From positions 496,001 through 560,000 of the forward strand of contig CAWBAO010000001.1 of assembly GCA_963786945.1 (NCBI GenBank): 64,000 nucleotides of DNA. Direction: 5' to 3'. The notes under the pieces were generated by a model. That model did no database searches. It saw only the letters and a list, made by a program, of their open reading frames with translations, and was not told the origin of the DNA. The position numbers were made by a program, and so were the translations under genes. Shown piece by piece: positions 30,040-40,824 of this stretch; position 1 is the stretch's first letter, and every line of letters begins with the position of its first letter. Source of the DNA: JADKCZ01 sp963786945. GTDB lineage: Bacteria > Myxococcota > Myxococcia > Myxococcales > Anaeromyxobacteraceae.

Positions 30040-32653
30040 CTACCGCAGCCAGGACCTCCCGAGCAGGTGGACCAGCAGCGCCGGTCCACCGTGCTCGGCG
30101 CACAGCTCCCAGACGGTCACGCCGCCCAGCCCCTTGAAGGCGGCGCGGCCGACGCGGCGGAACAGCTCGCCGACGCGGCCGTCGGGGTGGAAGCAGACCA
30201 CCAGCGACTGGCGCTCCGCCCCGTAGAACCAGTTGGCGCGCGCCGTCTCGGGCACGGCGGCCGGGTCCAGCTCGATGCGGCGGATCACCCGCCGCTCGCC
30301 GACCTCGGCCAGGAAGGCGGTGAGCGCCTCCTCGGAGAGGGCCGCGCCGCTGTTGTAGATCTCGCCGGGCGGGTCGGCCCCTTCCTGCGCCGCCGCCTCC
30401 AGCCCCTCCTGGACCGGCCCGGCGAGGCAGCGCACCGCCCCGGCCAGGTCGCCGGCCTGGGCCGCCGCCACCGCCTGCGCCGCGAGGTCGGGCGGCACGG
30501 CCAGGGCCAGCGGCCGATCGATGAAGACGCTCCAGGCGTGGGCCATGCCGGGGTGGCCGCGCGCGGCGCGCTCGGCGGCCAGCTGGGCGTCGGCGCGGAT
30601 CCGGGCCGCGGGGGCGCGGGCCGTGCCGCGGGCCGACTCGTTGATCTTGTCGGCGATGGCGACGCGGTTGTGGCCGAAGACCTCGTCCTCGATCACCACC
30701 ACCAGCGGCGCATCGCCGTAGCTGATGAAGACGCCGGCCTCCAGCCCCTCGCCGCGGGCCCGCGCCATGGCCCGCGCCCCCGCGGCCCGGGCCCGCCGCT
30801 CCGCCGCCGCCAGCCGGGCCAGCCGGGCGCCCAGCGCCGCCTGGGCCGGGCTGCCCGGGGTGGCCCGGGCCAGCGCCGCCTCGGCCTCGGCCCGCGCCCG
30901 GGCCGCGGCCTCGAGGCTGGCGGCCTGCTGCCCCGCCAGCTGCTCCAGCTGCCGGCGCACCACCGCGTCGTCGGCCTGCCGCTGCAGCCGGGCCGCGTAG
31001 GTCGCGAAGGCCTGCCGGATGGAGGAGGCCAGCTGGACCATGGCCTCGATCCCGCCGGAGAAGCTGATGGCGTCGCCCAGCAGGTTGTTGAGCGAGACCC
31101 CGCCGCGGTCGGCGAGGTGCTGCATGCCGCCGAAGTGCGCCTTGGCCGCCACCAGGATGGGCAGGTAGAACTCGCGCCGCAGGAACTCGGCCATCGAGGC
31201 CTGGCCCAGCAGGGTGGTCCGGCGGGTGAAGTCCTTCACGTCGGCGAAGAGGTGCGCCAGCGGGAGGCTCGGCGGAGGTCTTGAGGAGCGGCCCGGGGCG
31301 CGGGCTGAGCCGGTAGAGCCGCCCGGCCTCGTACTCCCCCTCGGCGCCGCCCTCGGCCTCCCGCCCGGTGCGGAAGGCCAGCGCCCGGGTGGCCCCGGCG
31401 GTGAGCCGCTCCAGCGCCAGGTCGGCGCAGAGGGCCGCCGCGGCCAGCGCGTACTCGGCGCGGGCCGCCTCGCGGGCCAGGCCGAAGGCGGCCCCGGGCT
31501 CCCGGGGCCGCCAGCCCTGCAGCCCCCGCACCGCCCGCTCCACCAGCGCGCCGGCCTCGCCGCCCGGCCCCGCGGCCGCCAGCTGCCGGACCAGCGCCTG
31601 CCGCGGCGCGGTGTCGGCGGCTCCGGCCGCCAGCGCGCCCGGCGTCCCCAGGAGCTCGCGCAGCGTCCTCACCTGGGCGCCCTGGCCGTGGGCCTCGGCC
31701 TGCAGCACCGCCTGGACCAGCAGCTCACGCAGCCGGGCCACCGCCACCGCCTGCTCGGCCCGCACCGCCAGCGCGTCGTCGCCGCCGAGCAGGGCGGACA
31801 GCTCGCGCGGCAGCGCCGCGGCGCCCAGGCCGGTGGCGAGGCGGGCCGCCAGCTCGTCGGCGCGCGGCACGCCGGCGGACAGCTCGCAGCCGTAGACGGT
31901 GGCGCCGGCGGCCTGCAGGCCGACGCGGCCCCCCAGCAGCACCGTCGGCGACAGGGCGGCCTCGAGCTTGGCCCGGGCCGGGTCGCCGGCGGCCAGGCCA
32001 GCGTCGCGGAAGGCCCGCTGCAGCCCGGTCTGCGCCGCCGTCCAGAGCGCCATCATGGCGCCGGCGCGCAGCCAGCGGTCGGCGTGGGTGACCGGCAGCG
32101 CCTCGCGCACCACCTGCCCGGCGGCGGCGGTCTCGGCCGCCAGCGCCAGCGCCACGATGACCGAGGTCTCCTCGCCGCGGGCGGAGGCCTGCTCCTCGAA
32201 GGCGCGGCGCAGCAGCTCGATCCACAGCCCCACCAGCGAGCGCCCCCTGCCGCCCCGCCCCAGCCAGGCGGCGGCCAGGCCGGGCGTCAGGGACGGGTGG
32301 GCGGCGGCCGCCAGCGCCGCGGCGGCGCGCAGGCCGGGGCTGCCGCCCGCGCCGCCGAAGGTGGGGCCGACGGTGGGGAGCCCGCTGAAGTCCTCGCGGA
32401 GCAGGAGCTGGTCGCGCTGCTCGCCCGGCACCAGCCGCTGGTGGTGATGGGCGAGCAGCAGCGCCACCTCGCGCGCCGCCGCGCGCAGGATGGCCCGGGC
32501 CTCGGGCGCCACCTCCACCGGCACCGCCAGGTCGCCCAGCGAGGTGCCCAGCGAGCAGCGCAACCGCCCGGGCTCGAGGCGCAGGAAGCCCTCGCCCCCG
32601 GCCTGCGCGGCCGCGAGGACCTCCAGGCGTCGGGCGGCGACCGGGCTGGGCAC
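30040..32653 (-). CDS. Large protein with divergent class III nucleotide cyclase-like domain
   Basis: About 870 residues once one frameshift is resolved. The N-terminal 460 residues (32653 to about 31275) are Ala/Arg/Leu-rich helices without a recognised family. Near 31270 one base is out of place; the next frame reads LPLAHLFADVKDFTRRTTLLG, then MAEFLRREFYLPILVAAK, then GGVSLNNLLGDAISFSGGIEAMV. This resembles class III adenylate/guanylate cyclases (FADIxGFT, then GDxxLAxF). FADV supplies one expected metal Asp and LLGDA the second. A coiled-coil of about 120 residues interrupts the domain, then strands VFISYGDAPLVVVIEDEVFG follow. Whether it is catalytic is unknown. The M28 peptidase lies 4 bases upstream of its start. 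Confidence 0.6.
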
Positions 32654-32657
32654 GCGG

Positions 32658-34493
32658 CTACCTCCGCTCGGCCAGGGTCACCTTCACCGTCACCGCCTGC
32701 CCGGCGTGCCGGTAGGCCAGCTCCACCACGTCGCCGGGCCGGTGGGCGCCCAGGGCGTACTGGAGATCCTGCAGGTTGAGCACGGTGCGGCCGCCCAGCC
32801 CCAGCACCACGTCGCCGCCCTGCAGCCCCGCCTTCTCGGCCGCGCTGCCCGGCATGACGCCGGTGATGAGCACGCCCGGCTCGGCGCGCTCGGCGAAGTC
32901 GGGGATGATGCCCAGCGAGGGTCGCCCCTCGCTCCGCGCGCCGCCACCGGCCTCCTTGGGCGCCGCGGTCCGGATCACCTCGAGGCGCCCCGGCAGGTCG
33001 GCCGCCAGGCTGGCCACCCGCCACCCCAGCCGCGCCGCCTCGGCCACGCTGGCCCCATCGATCTTGTCGGCGGTGTCGCCGGGGCGGTGGTAGTCGGCGT
33101 GGGCGCCGTTGAAGAGGTAGAGGACCGGCACGCCCCGGGCGTAGAAGCTGGCCTGGTCGGAGGTGCCGAAGCCGTCGCCGCCCAGCTCGACGTCGAGGGC
33201 GATGCGCGGCGGGAGGTCCGCCAGCGCCTTGACCTGCTGGCGCAGCCCCTGGGCGGTGTCGACGCCGTGCACGTAGAAGCGCCCCCGCTGCGGCCGGCCC
33301 ACCATGTCGAGGTTGACCATGAGCTGCATCTTCTCGACGGGGCAGTCCGCCGGCGGGTGCTTCACCAGCCACGCCGAGCCGAGCACGCCCAGCTCCTCGC
33401 CGGAGAAGGCCACGAAGAGCACGGGCCGGCGCGGCGCCGGCCCGGCCGCGAAGCCGCGCGCCACCGCCAGCAGCGCCGCCGTCCCCGAGGCGTTGTCGTC
33501 GGCGCCGGGGTGGACCTCGCCGATCCTCTCCGGGGAGGCCGAGCTCTCGCCGCCCAGCCCGAGGTGATCGTAGTGGGCGCCCACCACCACGCACTCGCCC
33601 GCCACGGCCGGGTCGGACCCGGCGCGGAAGCCGACCAGGTTGGCGGTGAGGGACTTCTCCACGTCGATGGCGATCCTCACCGAGGCCCGGATCCCGAGCG
33701 GCCGCGAGCGCGGCCTGAGATCGGTGCCGATCTCGCGGGCCGGGGTGGCGACGTCCACGCCGGCGCCGGCCAGCGTGGCCAGGGTCACCCGCCCCGCCGC
33801 CAGCCCCGCCCGGGAGGCCACCGTCCCCCGCCACCGGGGCAGCTCGTCCGGCCCGGGGTGGTTCCAGTCGTCGCGCACGCCGATGATGGCCACCGCGCCG
33901 TGGTCGCGCGCGGTGGTGGCCTTGTAGCGCCACTCCCCGAACCGGTAATGCCTGGGGTCGCGGAACGGGCTCTTCTCGTCGGCCTCGCGGGGAAAGTCCG
34001 CCGCCACCAGCACGATCTTCCCCTTCACGTCGAGCCCGGCGTAGTCGTCGTAGCCGAGCTCCGGCGCGGTGATGCCGTAGCCGGCGAAGACCAGCTCGCC
34101 CTCGACCTGCCCGTCGTCGGAGAAGCCGAAGGGGAGCCAGCCGGTCTCCAGCGCCACCGGCCGGCCGCCCAGGGCGAGCGCGTTGCCCGGCCTCAGGCTG
34201 GCCCGGAAGGGCGCCTCGAAGGGCTGCCGGTAGCCCTCGGTGCCGGCCGGGGCGAGGCCAATCTCGCGGAACCGCTCCGCCAGCCAGGCCGCGGCCTCGG
34301 CGTTGCCGGCCGTCCCCACCCCGCGCCCGGTCCGGGCCGGATCCGCGAGCCAGGCCACCTCGGCCTGGGCCCGGGCGGCGTCGAAGCGCGGGTCGGGGCG
34401 TGCCAGCGTGATCGCCGCCGGCGCCGCGGCGGGGTGCCGGGCGGCGCAGGCCGAGAGCAGGAGGGCCGCGGGGAGGGCGTGCCACGGGCGCAT
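32658..34493 (-). CDS. M28-family metallopeptidase lipoprotein with PA and PDZ domains
   Basis: Exported zinc peptidase, 611 residues. The N-terminal lipobox LLLSACAA marks a lipoprotein. Domain order: a PA-like insert (about 120-290, ELVFAGYGITAPELGYDDY and ALVGVRDDWNH-type loops), then the M28 core with VVVGAHYDHLGLGG (His ligand and Asp), HPGADDNASGTAALLAVA (bridging Asp), FVAFSGEELGVLGS (catalytic Glu-Glu), NLDMVGR and HADYHRPGDTADKI (last His), then a C-terminal PDZ domain (GVMPGSAAEKAGLQGGDVVL). All expected zinc ligands are present, so it should be active as an aminopeptidase. It is divergent from panD. Confidence 0.92.
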   Translation of the reverse strand: MRPWHALPAALLLSACAARHPAAAPAAITLARPDPRFDAARAQAEVAWLADPARTGRGVGTAGNAEAAAWLAERFREIGLAPAGTEGYRQPFEAPFRASLRPGNALALGGRPVALETGWLPFGFSDDGQVEGELVFAGYGITAPELGYDDYAGLDVKGKIVLVAADFPREADEKSPFRDPRHYRFGEWRYKATTARDHGAVAIIGVRDDWNHPGPDELPRWRGTVASRAGLAAGRVTLATLAGAGVDVATPAREIGTDLRPRSRPLGIRASVRIAIDVEKSLTANLVGFRAGSDPAVAGECVVVGAHYDHLGLGGESSASPERIGEVHPGADDNASGTAALLAVARGFAAGPAPRRPVLFVAFSGEELGVLGSAWLVKHPPADCPVEKMQLMVNLDMVGRPQRGRFYVHGVDTAQGLRQQVKALADLPPRIALDVELGGDGFGTSDQASFYARGVPVLYLFNGAHADYHRPGDTADKIDGASVAEAARLGWRVASLAADLPGRLEVIRTAAPKEAGGGARSEGRPSLGIIPDFAERAEPGVLITGVMPGSAAEKAGLQGGDVVLGLGGRTVLNLQDLQYALGAHRPGDVVELAYRHAGQAVTVKVTLAERR

Positions 34494-34564
34494 CGCGTGC
34501 TTATACCCGAGCGGCGGCCGGGTCTTGCAGCCAAAGTCTCGAGCGGGTAAGAGTGGTTCCCCCC
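34494..34564. promoter_or_regulatory. Divergent promoter region between M28 peptidase and panD
   Basis: This 71-base gap is the only AT-richer spacer nearby. On the plus strand, TTGCAG (34525-34530), a 17-base spacer and TAAGAG (34548-34553) resemble a sigma-70 promoter; transcription would start just before the panD ATG at 34565. On the minus strand TATAAG lies 7 bases before the peptidase ATG, implying a leaderless or nearly leaderless transcript, but no good -35 box pairs with it. Both are pattern matches only. Confidence 0.35.
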
Positions 34565-34960
34565 ATGCGCCGGACCTTCTTCAAGGCCAAGATCCACCGG
34601 GCCACCATCACCCACGCCGATCTCGACTACGAGGGCTCGGTGTCGATCGACGAGGACCTGCTCGACGCCTCGGGCATCCTCGAGTACGAGGCGGTCCACG
34701 TCTGGAACATCACCCGGGGGACGCGGCTGCAGACCTACGCCATCAGGGGCGCCCGCGGCAGCGGCACCGTGTGCATCAACGGCGCCGCCGCCCATCTCAA
34801 CCGGCCCGGCGACCTGGTGATCCTGGCCACCTTCGCGGAGCTGGAGGAGGCCGAGGTGCGCGGGTTCAAGCCGACGGTGGTGCTGGTGGACGCCAGGAAC
34901 CGGATCGTGGCGAAGGACGTCACCGAGGTGGCCGGTCCGGCCAGGCGGGTGACGGCATGA
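34565..34960 (+). CDS. panD: Aspartate 1-decarboxylase
   Basis: Makes beta-alanine from aspartate for pantothenate and coenzyme A synthesis. The proenzyme cleavage site is YEGSVSID with Gly24-Ser25, where self-cleavage produces the pyruvoyl cofactor. Other conserved elements are KIHRATITHADLDYEG, NITRGTRLQTYAI, NGAAAHLNRPGDLVII-like and the Lys9 region. The length of 131 residues is typical. The start at 34565 (MRRTFF) is preferred over the GTG at 34553. Its stop overlaps an ATG at 34957 by four bases, linking it to the anthranilate synthase gene; a panD-trp link is unusual. Confidence 0.95.
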   Translation: MRRTFFKAKIHRATITHADLDYEGSVSIDEDLLDASGILEYEAVHVWNITRGTRLQTYAIRGARGSGTVCINGAAAHLNRPGDLVILATFAELEEAEVRGFKPTVVLVDARNRIVAKDVTEVAGPARRVTA

Positions 34961-35044
34961 CGGTGTTGCTTTGGCGCTGACCTGCGCCCCCAGCCAGACC
35001 TCCCGACGTTCCTGAAGCTGTGCCGACCCGGCCGCGCCGTCCCG

Positions 35045-37120
35045 GTGCGCGTCGAGGTGGACGCCGACACCGAGACCCCGGTCTCGGCCTTCCTCAAGCT
35101 CTCGCGGGGCCACCGCCACGCCTTCCTGCTGGAGTCGGTCGAGGGCGGCGAGCGGAGCGCCCGCTTCACCTTCCTGGGCGCCGGACCCCGCCGCCTGCTG
35201 CGCTGGAAGCTGGGCGACCCGGCCGACCCCATCGACGCCATCCGCGCCGCGCTGGTGGGCCACACCGCGGTGCGGGTGCCGGGCACGCCCCCCTTCTCGG
35301 GCGGGCTGGTCGGGCACGTCAGCTGGGACGCGGTGGGCCTCTTCGAGCCGCGCGTGCCGGTCTCCGGACCCGACGAGCTGGGCTTCCCCGACGTGCTGCT
35401 GGGCGACTACGACGAGGTGGTGGCCTTCGACAACGTGCGCCACTCGCTCCACATCGTCTGCGAGGTCCGCTGCGACTTCGGCGACGACCCGCGCGCCCTC
35501 TACGCCTCGGCGGTGAGGCGCATCGCCGCCCGGATCAAGGCGCTGGCCCGGCCCCTCGTCGATCGCCGGGCCCGGCGCAGCGCCACGCCGGCCCGGCTCC
35601 GGCCCCGCGTCGGCAAGCGGGCCTTCGTGGCCGCGGTGGAGCGGGCCAAGGAGTACGTCCGCGCCGGCGACTGCCAGCAGATCGTCCTCTCGCAGCGCTT
35701 CGACGCCGAGGTCTCGGTGCCGCCCTTCGAGATCTACCGGGCGCTGCGCCGGGTCAACCCCTCCCCCTACCTCTTCTACCTGCAGGACGGCGAGCGGGCC
35801 CTGGTCGGCTCCTCCCCGGAGACCCTCATCAAGCTGCAGGACGGGGAGATCACGCTGCGCCCCATCGCCGGGACGCGGCGGCGCGGCCGCGACGCCGCCG
35901 AGGACGCCGCGCTCGAGGCCGAGCTGCGCGCCGACCCGAAGGAGAACGCCGAGCACGTCATGCTGGTCGACCTGGGCCGCAACGACGTGGGGCGGGTGGC
36001 GGCCATCGGCTCGGTGAGGCTGACCGCCTTCAAGACCGTGGAGCGGTACTCCCACGTCATGCACCTGGTCTCGGAGGTGAGGGGCCGGCTGGCGCCGGGC
36101 CGCACCGCGGTCGACGTGCTGCGCGCCGGCTTCCCGGCCGGCACCGTCTCCGGCTCGCCCAAGGTGCGGGCCATGGAGATCATCGACGAGCTGGAGCCGG
36201 CCCGGCGCGGCCCCTACGCCGGCGCCGTCGGCTACTTCGACCGCGGCGGGAACATGGAGCTCTGCATCGCCATCCGCACGCTCATGGCCAGCGGGCGGCG
36301 GGTCTCGGTCCAGTCGGGCGCCGGCCTGGTCTACGACTCGGTGCCCGAGGCCGAGTACCAGGAGACCGTCAACAAGGCGCGGGCGGTCTTCACCGCCGTG
36401 GCCCAGGCCGAGGCCCGCGTCCTCGACGCCGTGGCCCGGGCCCCGGTGACGGGCCCGCCGCGCGCCGCCCGGCCGGCCCGCCGCGCCGGCCCGGCGCCCC
36501 CGCCAGGGAGGCCGGCCGTGAGCCCCCCGCGCGTCCTGCTCATCGACAACTACGACAGCTTCACCTTCAACCTGGTGCAGTACCTGGGCGAGCTGGGGGC
36601 CGAGGTGGCGGTCCACCGCAACGACGAGATCGACGTGGCCGGCCTCCGCGCCGCCCGCCCCGACGGGCTGCTGCTCTCGCCCGGCCCCTGCACCCCCGAC
36701 CAGGCGGGCGTGACCCTGGCCGCCATCGAGGCCCTGGCCGGCCAGCTCCCCATCCTCGGCGTCTGCCTCGGCCACCAGGCCATCGGCCAGGCCTTCGGCG
36801 GCGTGGTGCGGCGCAACCAGCGGATCGTCCACGGCAAGGCCAGCCCGGTGCACCACGGCGGGACCGGCCTCTACCAGGGCCTGCCCAACCCGTTCCAGGC
36901 CGGCCGCTACCACTCGCTGGTGGTGGACCGGGCCAGCCTGCCCGGGGTGCTGGAGGTCACCGCCTGGACGGCGGAGGAGGAGATCATGGGCCTGCGCCAC
37001 CGCACCCTCGACGTGGAGGGCGTCCAGTTCCACCCCGAGTCGATCCTGACCGAGGCCGGCAAGCCGCTGCTCGCCAACTGGCTGGCCCGGCTGGCCCCGG
37101 GCGCGAGGAGGACGCCGTGA
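35045..37120 (+). CDS. trpEG: Fused anthranilate synthase TrpE-TrpG
   Basis: First step of tryptophan synthesis, chorismate to anthranilate, with both subunits on one 691-residue chain. TrpE part (1-480): TPVSAFLKLSRGHRHAFLLE, the chorismate-binding region with VGSSPETLIKLQDG, RPIAGTRRRGRD, LGRNDVGRVA, and GYFDRGGNMELCIAIRT. An Ala/Pro/Arg linker (about 480-497) joins TrpG: LLIDNYDSFTFNLVQYLGEL, catalytic Cys in GVCLGHQAIGQAFGG, and His-Glu in VQFHPESILTE. The GTG at 35045 drops about 25 residues: upstream in frame lies DLPTFLKLCRPGRAVPV, a proper TrpE N-terminus. The likely true start is ATG 34957, overlapping panD, with one frameshift near 34977. Confidence 0.93.
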   Translation: MRVEVDADTETPVSAFLKLSRGHRHAFLLESVEGGERSARFTFLGAGPRRLLRWKLGDPADPIDAIRAALVGHTAVRVPGTPPFSGGLVGHVSWDAVGLFEPRVPVSGPDELGFPDVLLGDYDEVVAFDNVRHSLHIVCEVRCDFGDDPRALYASAVRRIAARIKALARPLVDRRARRSATPARLRPRVGKRAFVAAVERAKEYVRAGDCQQIVLSQRFDAEVSVPPFEIYRALRRVNPSPYLFYLQDGERALVGSSPETLIKLQDGEITLRPIAGTRRRGRDAAEDAALEAELRADPKENAEHVMLVDLGRNDVGRVAAIGSVRLTAFKTVERYSHVMHLVSEVRGRLAPGRTAVDVLRAGFPAGTVSGSPKVRAMEIIDELEPARRGPYAGAVGYFDRGGNMELCIAIRTLMASGRRVSVQSGAGLVYDSVPEAEYQETVNKARAVFTAVAQAEARVLDAVARAPVTGPPRAARPARRAGPAPPPGRPAVSPPRVLLIDNYDSFTFNLVQYLGELGAEVAVHRNDEIDVAGLRAARPDGLLLSPGPCTPDQAGVTLAAIEALAGQLPILGVCLGHQAIGQAFGGVVRRNQRIVHGKASPVHHGGTGLYQGLPNPFQAGRYHSLVVDRASLPGVLEVTAWTAEEEIMGLRHRTLDVEGVQFHPESILTEAGKPLLANWLARLAPGARRTP

Positions 37121-38127
37121 TCCAGGAGGCGCTGGTCAAGCTGCTGGACGCCCACCCGCTGGGCCGGGCCGAGATGGCGGCGGTGATGAACGAGATCGCC
37201 GACGGCGCGGCCACCCCCGCCCAGGCCGGCGCCTTCCTGGCCGCCCTCCGCATCAAGGGCGAGACCGTCGAGGAGATCACCGGCGCCGCCGAGGTGATGC
37301 GGGCCCGCTCCGAGAAGGTCCACGTGGCCGCCGAGGTCTTCGTCGACACCTGCGGGACCGGCGGCGACGCCCGCAACACCTTCAACATCTCGACCACCGC
37401 CGCCTTCGTGGTGGCCGGCGCCGGGGTGGTGGTGGCCAAGCACGGCAACCGCGCCGTCTCCTCGCGCTCCGGCTCGGCCGACGTGCTGGGGGCGCTGGGC
37501 GTCGACGTCGACGCGCCCACCGCCGTGGTGGAGCGGGCCATCGCCGAGGTGGGCATCGGCTTCCTCTTCGCGCAGCGGCTCCACCCCGCCTTCAAGGCGG
37601 TGGCCGGCATCCGGCGCGAGCTGGGGGTGCGGACCGTCTTCAACCTGCTCGGGCCGCTGGCCAACCCGGCCGGCGCCCGCCACCAGGTGATGGGGGTCTA
37701 CGAGCCGCGCTGGGTGCCGGTCATCGGCGGCGTGCTGGCCGCGCTGGGGGCCCGCCACGCCTTCGTGGTCCACGGCGAGGGGCTGGACGAGGTGGCCGTC
37801 ACCGGCATGACCCACGTGGCCGAGGTCCGCGACGGCGCGGTGGAGCGCTACTGCATCCTGCCGGAGGACCTCGGCCTGCCGCGCCACCGGGAGTCGGAGC
37901 TGGCCGGGGGCGACGCCACGCGCAACGCCGCCATCCTGCGCGAGGTGCTGGCCGGCCAGGCCGGCGGCCCGCGCGACGCCGTGCTGGCCAACGCCGCCGC
38001 CGCGCTGGTCTGCGCCGGGGCGGCCGCCGACCTGCGCAGCGGCGTGGCCGTGGCGGCCCGCTCCATCGACTCCGGGGCCGCCGCCGAGAAGCTGCGCCGG
38101 CTGGTGGAGGCCACCCGGCCGCCATGA
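37117..38127 (+). CDS. trpD: Anthranilate phosphoribosyltransferase
   Basis: Adds phosphoribose to anthranilate in tryptophan synthesis. The PRPP-binding loops are conserved: FVDTCGTGGDARNTFNISTTAAFV, VVAKHGNRAVSSRSGSADVLGALG, and FLFAQRLHPAFKAVAGIRRELG. FNLLGPLANPAGARHQVMGVY and the C-terminal HGEGLDEVAVTG are also present. GTG 37117 overlaps the trpEG stop (GTGA). The length of 336 residues is normal. No regulatory leader or attenuator was seen before the trp genes. Confidence 0.96.
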   Translation: MIQEALVKLLDAHPLGRAEMAAVMNEIADGAATPAQAGAFLAALRIKGETVEEITGAAEVMRARSEKVHVAAEVFVDTCGTGGDARNTFNISTTAAFVVAGAGVVVAKHGNRAVSSRSGSADVLGALGVDVDAPTAVVERAIAEVGIGFLFAQRLHPAFKAVAGIRRELGVRTVFNLLGPLANPAGARHQVMGVYEPRWVPVIGGVLAALGARHAFVVHGEGLDEVAVTGMTHVAEVRDGAVERYCILPEDLGLPRHRESELAGGDATRNAAILREVLAGQAGGPRDAVLANAAAALVCAGAAADLRSGVAVAARSIDSGAAAEKLRRLVEATRPP

Positions 38128-38906
38128 CCACCTACCTCGACGCCATCCTGGCCCGGAAGCGCGACGAGGTCGCGGAGCTGTCCGCGGCCCGGCCCGAGGC
38201 CGAGCTGCGGGCCCGCCTGGCCGGCGCCCCGCCGGTGCGCGACTTCGCCGGCGCCCTCTCGCCGCGCGGGGGCCCGACCCGGATCATCGCCGAGGTGAAG
38301 CGGGCCAGCCCGTCGGCCGGCGCGCTCGCCGCCGGGCTCGACGCCGTGGCGCAGGCCCGGCGCTACGAGGCGGCCGGCGCCGCCGCCATCTCGGTGCTGA
38401 CCGACGGCCCCGGCTTCGGCGGCTCCCTCGACGACCTGGTGGCGGTGCGGGCCGGGGTGGCGCTGCCGGTGCTGCGCAAGGACTTCACGGTGGACGGCTG
38501 GCAGCTCCTCGAGGCCCGCGTCGCCGGCGCCGACGCCGCCCTGCTCATCGCCGCGGCCCTGCCGGGCGACCGGCTGGCCCGCCTCCACGACCGCTGCGCC
38601 GAGCTGGGGCTGCACGCGCTGGTCGAGGTGCACGACGAGTCCGAGCTGGAGCGGGCGCTGGCCGCCGGGGCCCGGCTGGTGGGCGTCAACAACCGCAACC
38701 TCCACACCTTCGCCGTCGATCTCGCCACCTCGGTGCGGATCGTCCCGGCGCTGCCGCCGGGCGTGAAGGGGGTGGCCGAGAGCGGCGTGCGGACCGGCGC
38801 CGACGCGCGGCGCCTGCGCGCCGCCGGGGCCGTCAACCTGCTGGTGGGCGAGGCGCTGGTCCGGGCCGCCGATCCCGGCGCGCTGCTGCGGGAGCTCCTG
38901 GCGTGA
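38124..38906 (+). CDS. trpC: Indole-3-glycerol-phosphate synthase
   Basis: Closes the indole ring from carboxyphenylaminodeoxyribulose phosphate. TIM-barrel motifs: YLDAILARKRDEVAEL, IAEVKRASPSAGALA (catalytic Lys), LPVLRKDFTVDGWQLLEARVAGADA (second catalytic Lys), and GVNNRNLHTFAVDL with the phosphate-binding ESGVRTG. The length of 260 residues is normal. The ATG overlaps the trpD stop by four bases (ATGA) and its own stop overlaps the trpF start. Confidence 0.96.
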   Translation: MTTYLDAILARKRDEVAELSAARPEAELRARLAGAPPVRDFAGALSPRGGPTRIIAEVKRASPSAGALAAGLDAVAQARRYEAAGAAAISVLTDGPGFGGSLDDLVAVRAGVALPVLRKDFTVDGWQLLEARVAGADAALLIAAALPGDRLARLHDRCAELGLHALVEVHDESELERALAAGARLVGVNNRNLHTFAVDLATSVRIVPALPPGVKGVAESGVRTGADARRLRAAGAVNLLVGEALVRAADPGALLRELLA

Positions 38907-39516
38907 CGGTGCGGGTCAAGATCTGCGGCGTGACCCTCCTCGAGGACGCGCTGGCGGCGGTGCGGCTCGGCGCCGACGCCCTGGGCTTCAACTTCTGGCC
39001 CGGCTCGCGGCGGTTCATCGCGCCGGGCCCGGCCCGGGAGATCATCCGCCGGCTGCCGCCGCTGGTGACCAGCGTCGGCGTCTTCGTCGATCCCTCGCAC
39101 GAGGAGGCGGTGGCGGCCGCCGCCATCTCCGGCGTGCAGGTGATCCAGCTCCACGGCGGCGAGCCGCCCCTGTTCTGCCGCGCCTTCCAGCTGCCGGTGC
39201 TGAAGGCCGTCCCGGTGGGCGGCCCGGAGGCGCTGGCCGCGGCGGAGCCTTTTGCCGGCCTCGCCGGGCTGCTGCTCGACGCCCCCTCCGCCGGCCACGG
39301 CGGCAGCGGCCGGACCTGCCACTGGCCCACCGCCCGGGCGCTGGCCGGGCGGGGACCGGTGATCCTGGCCGGCGGCCTCCACCCCGGCAACGTGGCCGCC
39401 GCGGTCGCCGCCGTCCGCCCCTGGGCGGTCGACGTCGCCAGCGGCGTCGAGTCGTCCCCCGGCGTGAAGGACCACGAGCTGATGGCGCGCTTCATCGCCG
39501 CCGCCAAGGAGGCACC

Positions 39517-39520
<4 letters not shown>
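38903..39520 (+). CDS. trpF: Phosphoribosylanthranilate isomerase
   Basis: Isomerises phosphoribosylanthranilate in tryptophan synthesis, acting between the trpD and trpC products. VRVKICGVTLLEDALAAVRLGADALGFNFWPGSRRFI holds the catalytic Cys7 (KICG) and other active-site residues; VIQLHGGEP and GGLHPGNVAAAVAAVRPWAVDVASGVESSPGVKDHELM complete the barrel, with a conserved Asp. The GTG at 38903 overlaps trpC (GTGA). 205 residues is normal. trpC and trpF are separate genes here rather than fused as in enterobacteria. Confidence 0.95.

Positions 39521-40820
<1,300 letters not shown>

Positions 40821-40824
<4 letters not shown>

Noticed and set aside
24906..30089. A 1727-residue minus-strand open frame extending upstream of the PP-loop gene
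   Set aside because: Only the terminal 353 codons encode a protein family; the rest is antisense to the exported proteins and the triple DsbA gene.
31214..34550. Long plus-strand open frames opposite the cyclase-like and M28 genes
   Set aside because: Shadow frames; the minus-strand products carry catalytic motifs and lipobox, the plus-strand ones do not.
34953..34980. ATG at 34957 giving a short seven-codon trp leader peptide with Trp
   Set aside because: MTVLLWR followed by TGA contains one Trp and could suggest an attenuator, but there is no room for antiterminator and terminator stems before TrpE coding sequence begins; a shifted TrpE start explains it better.
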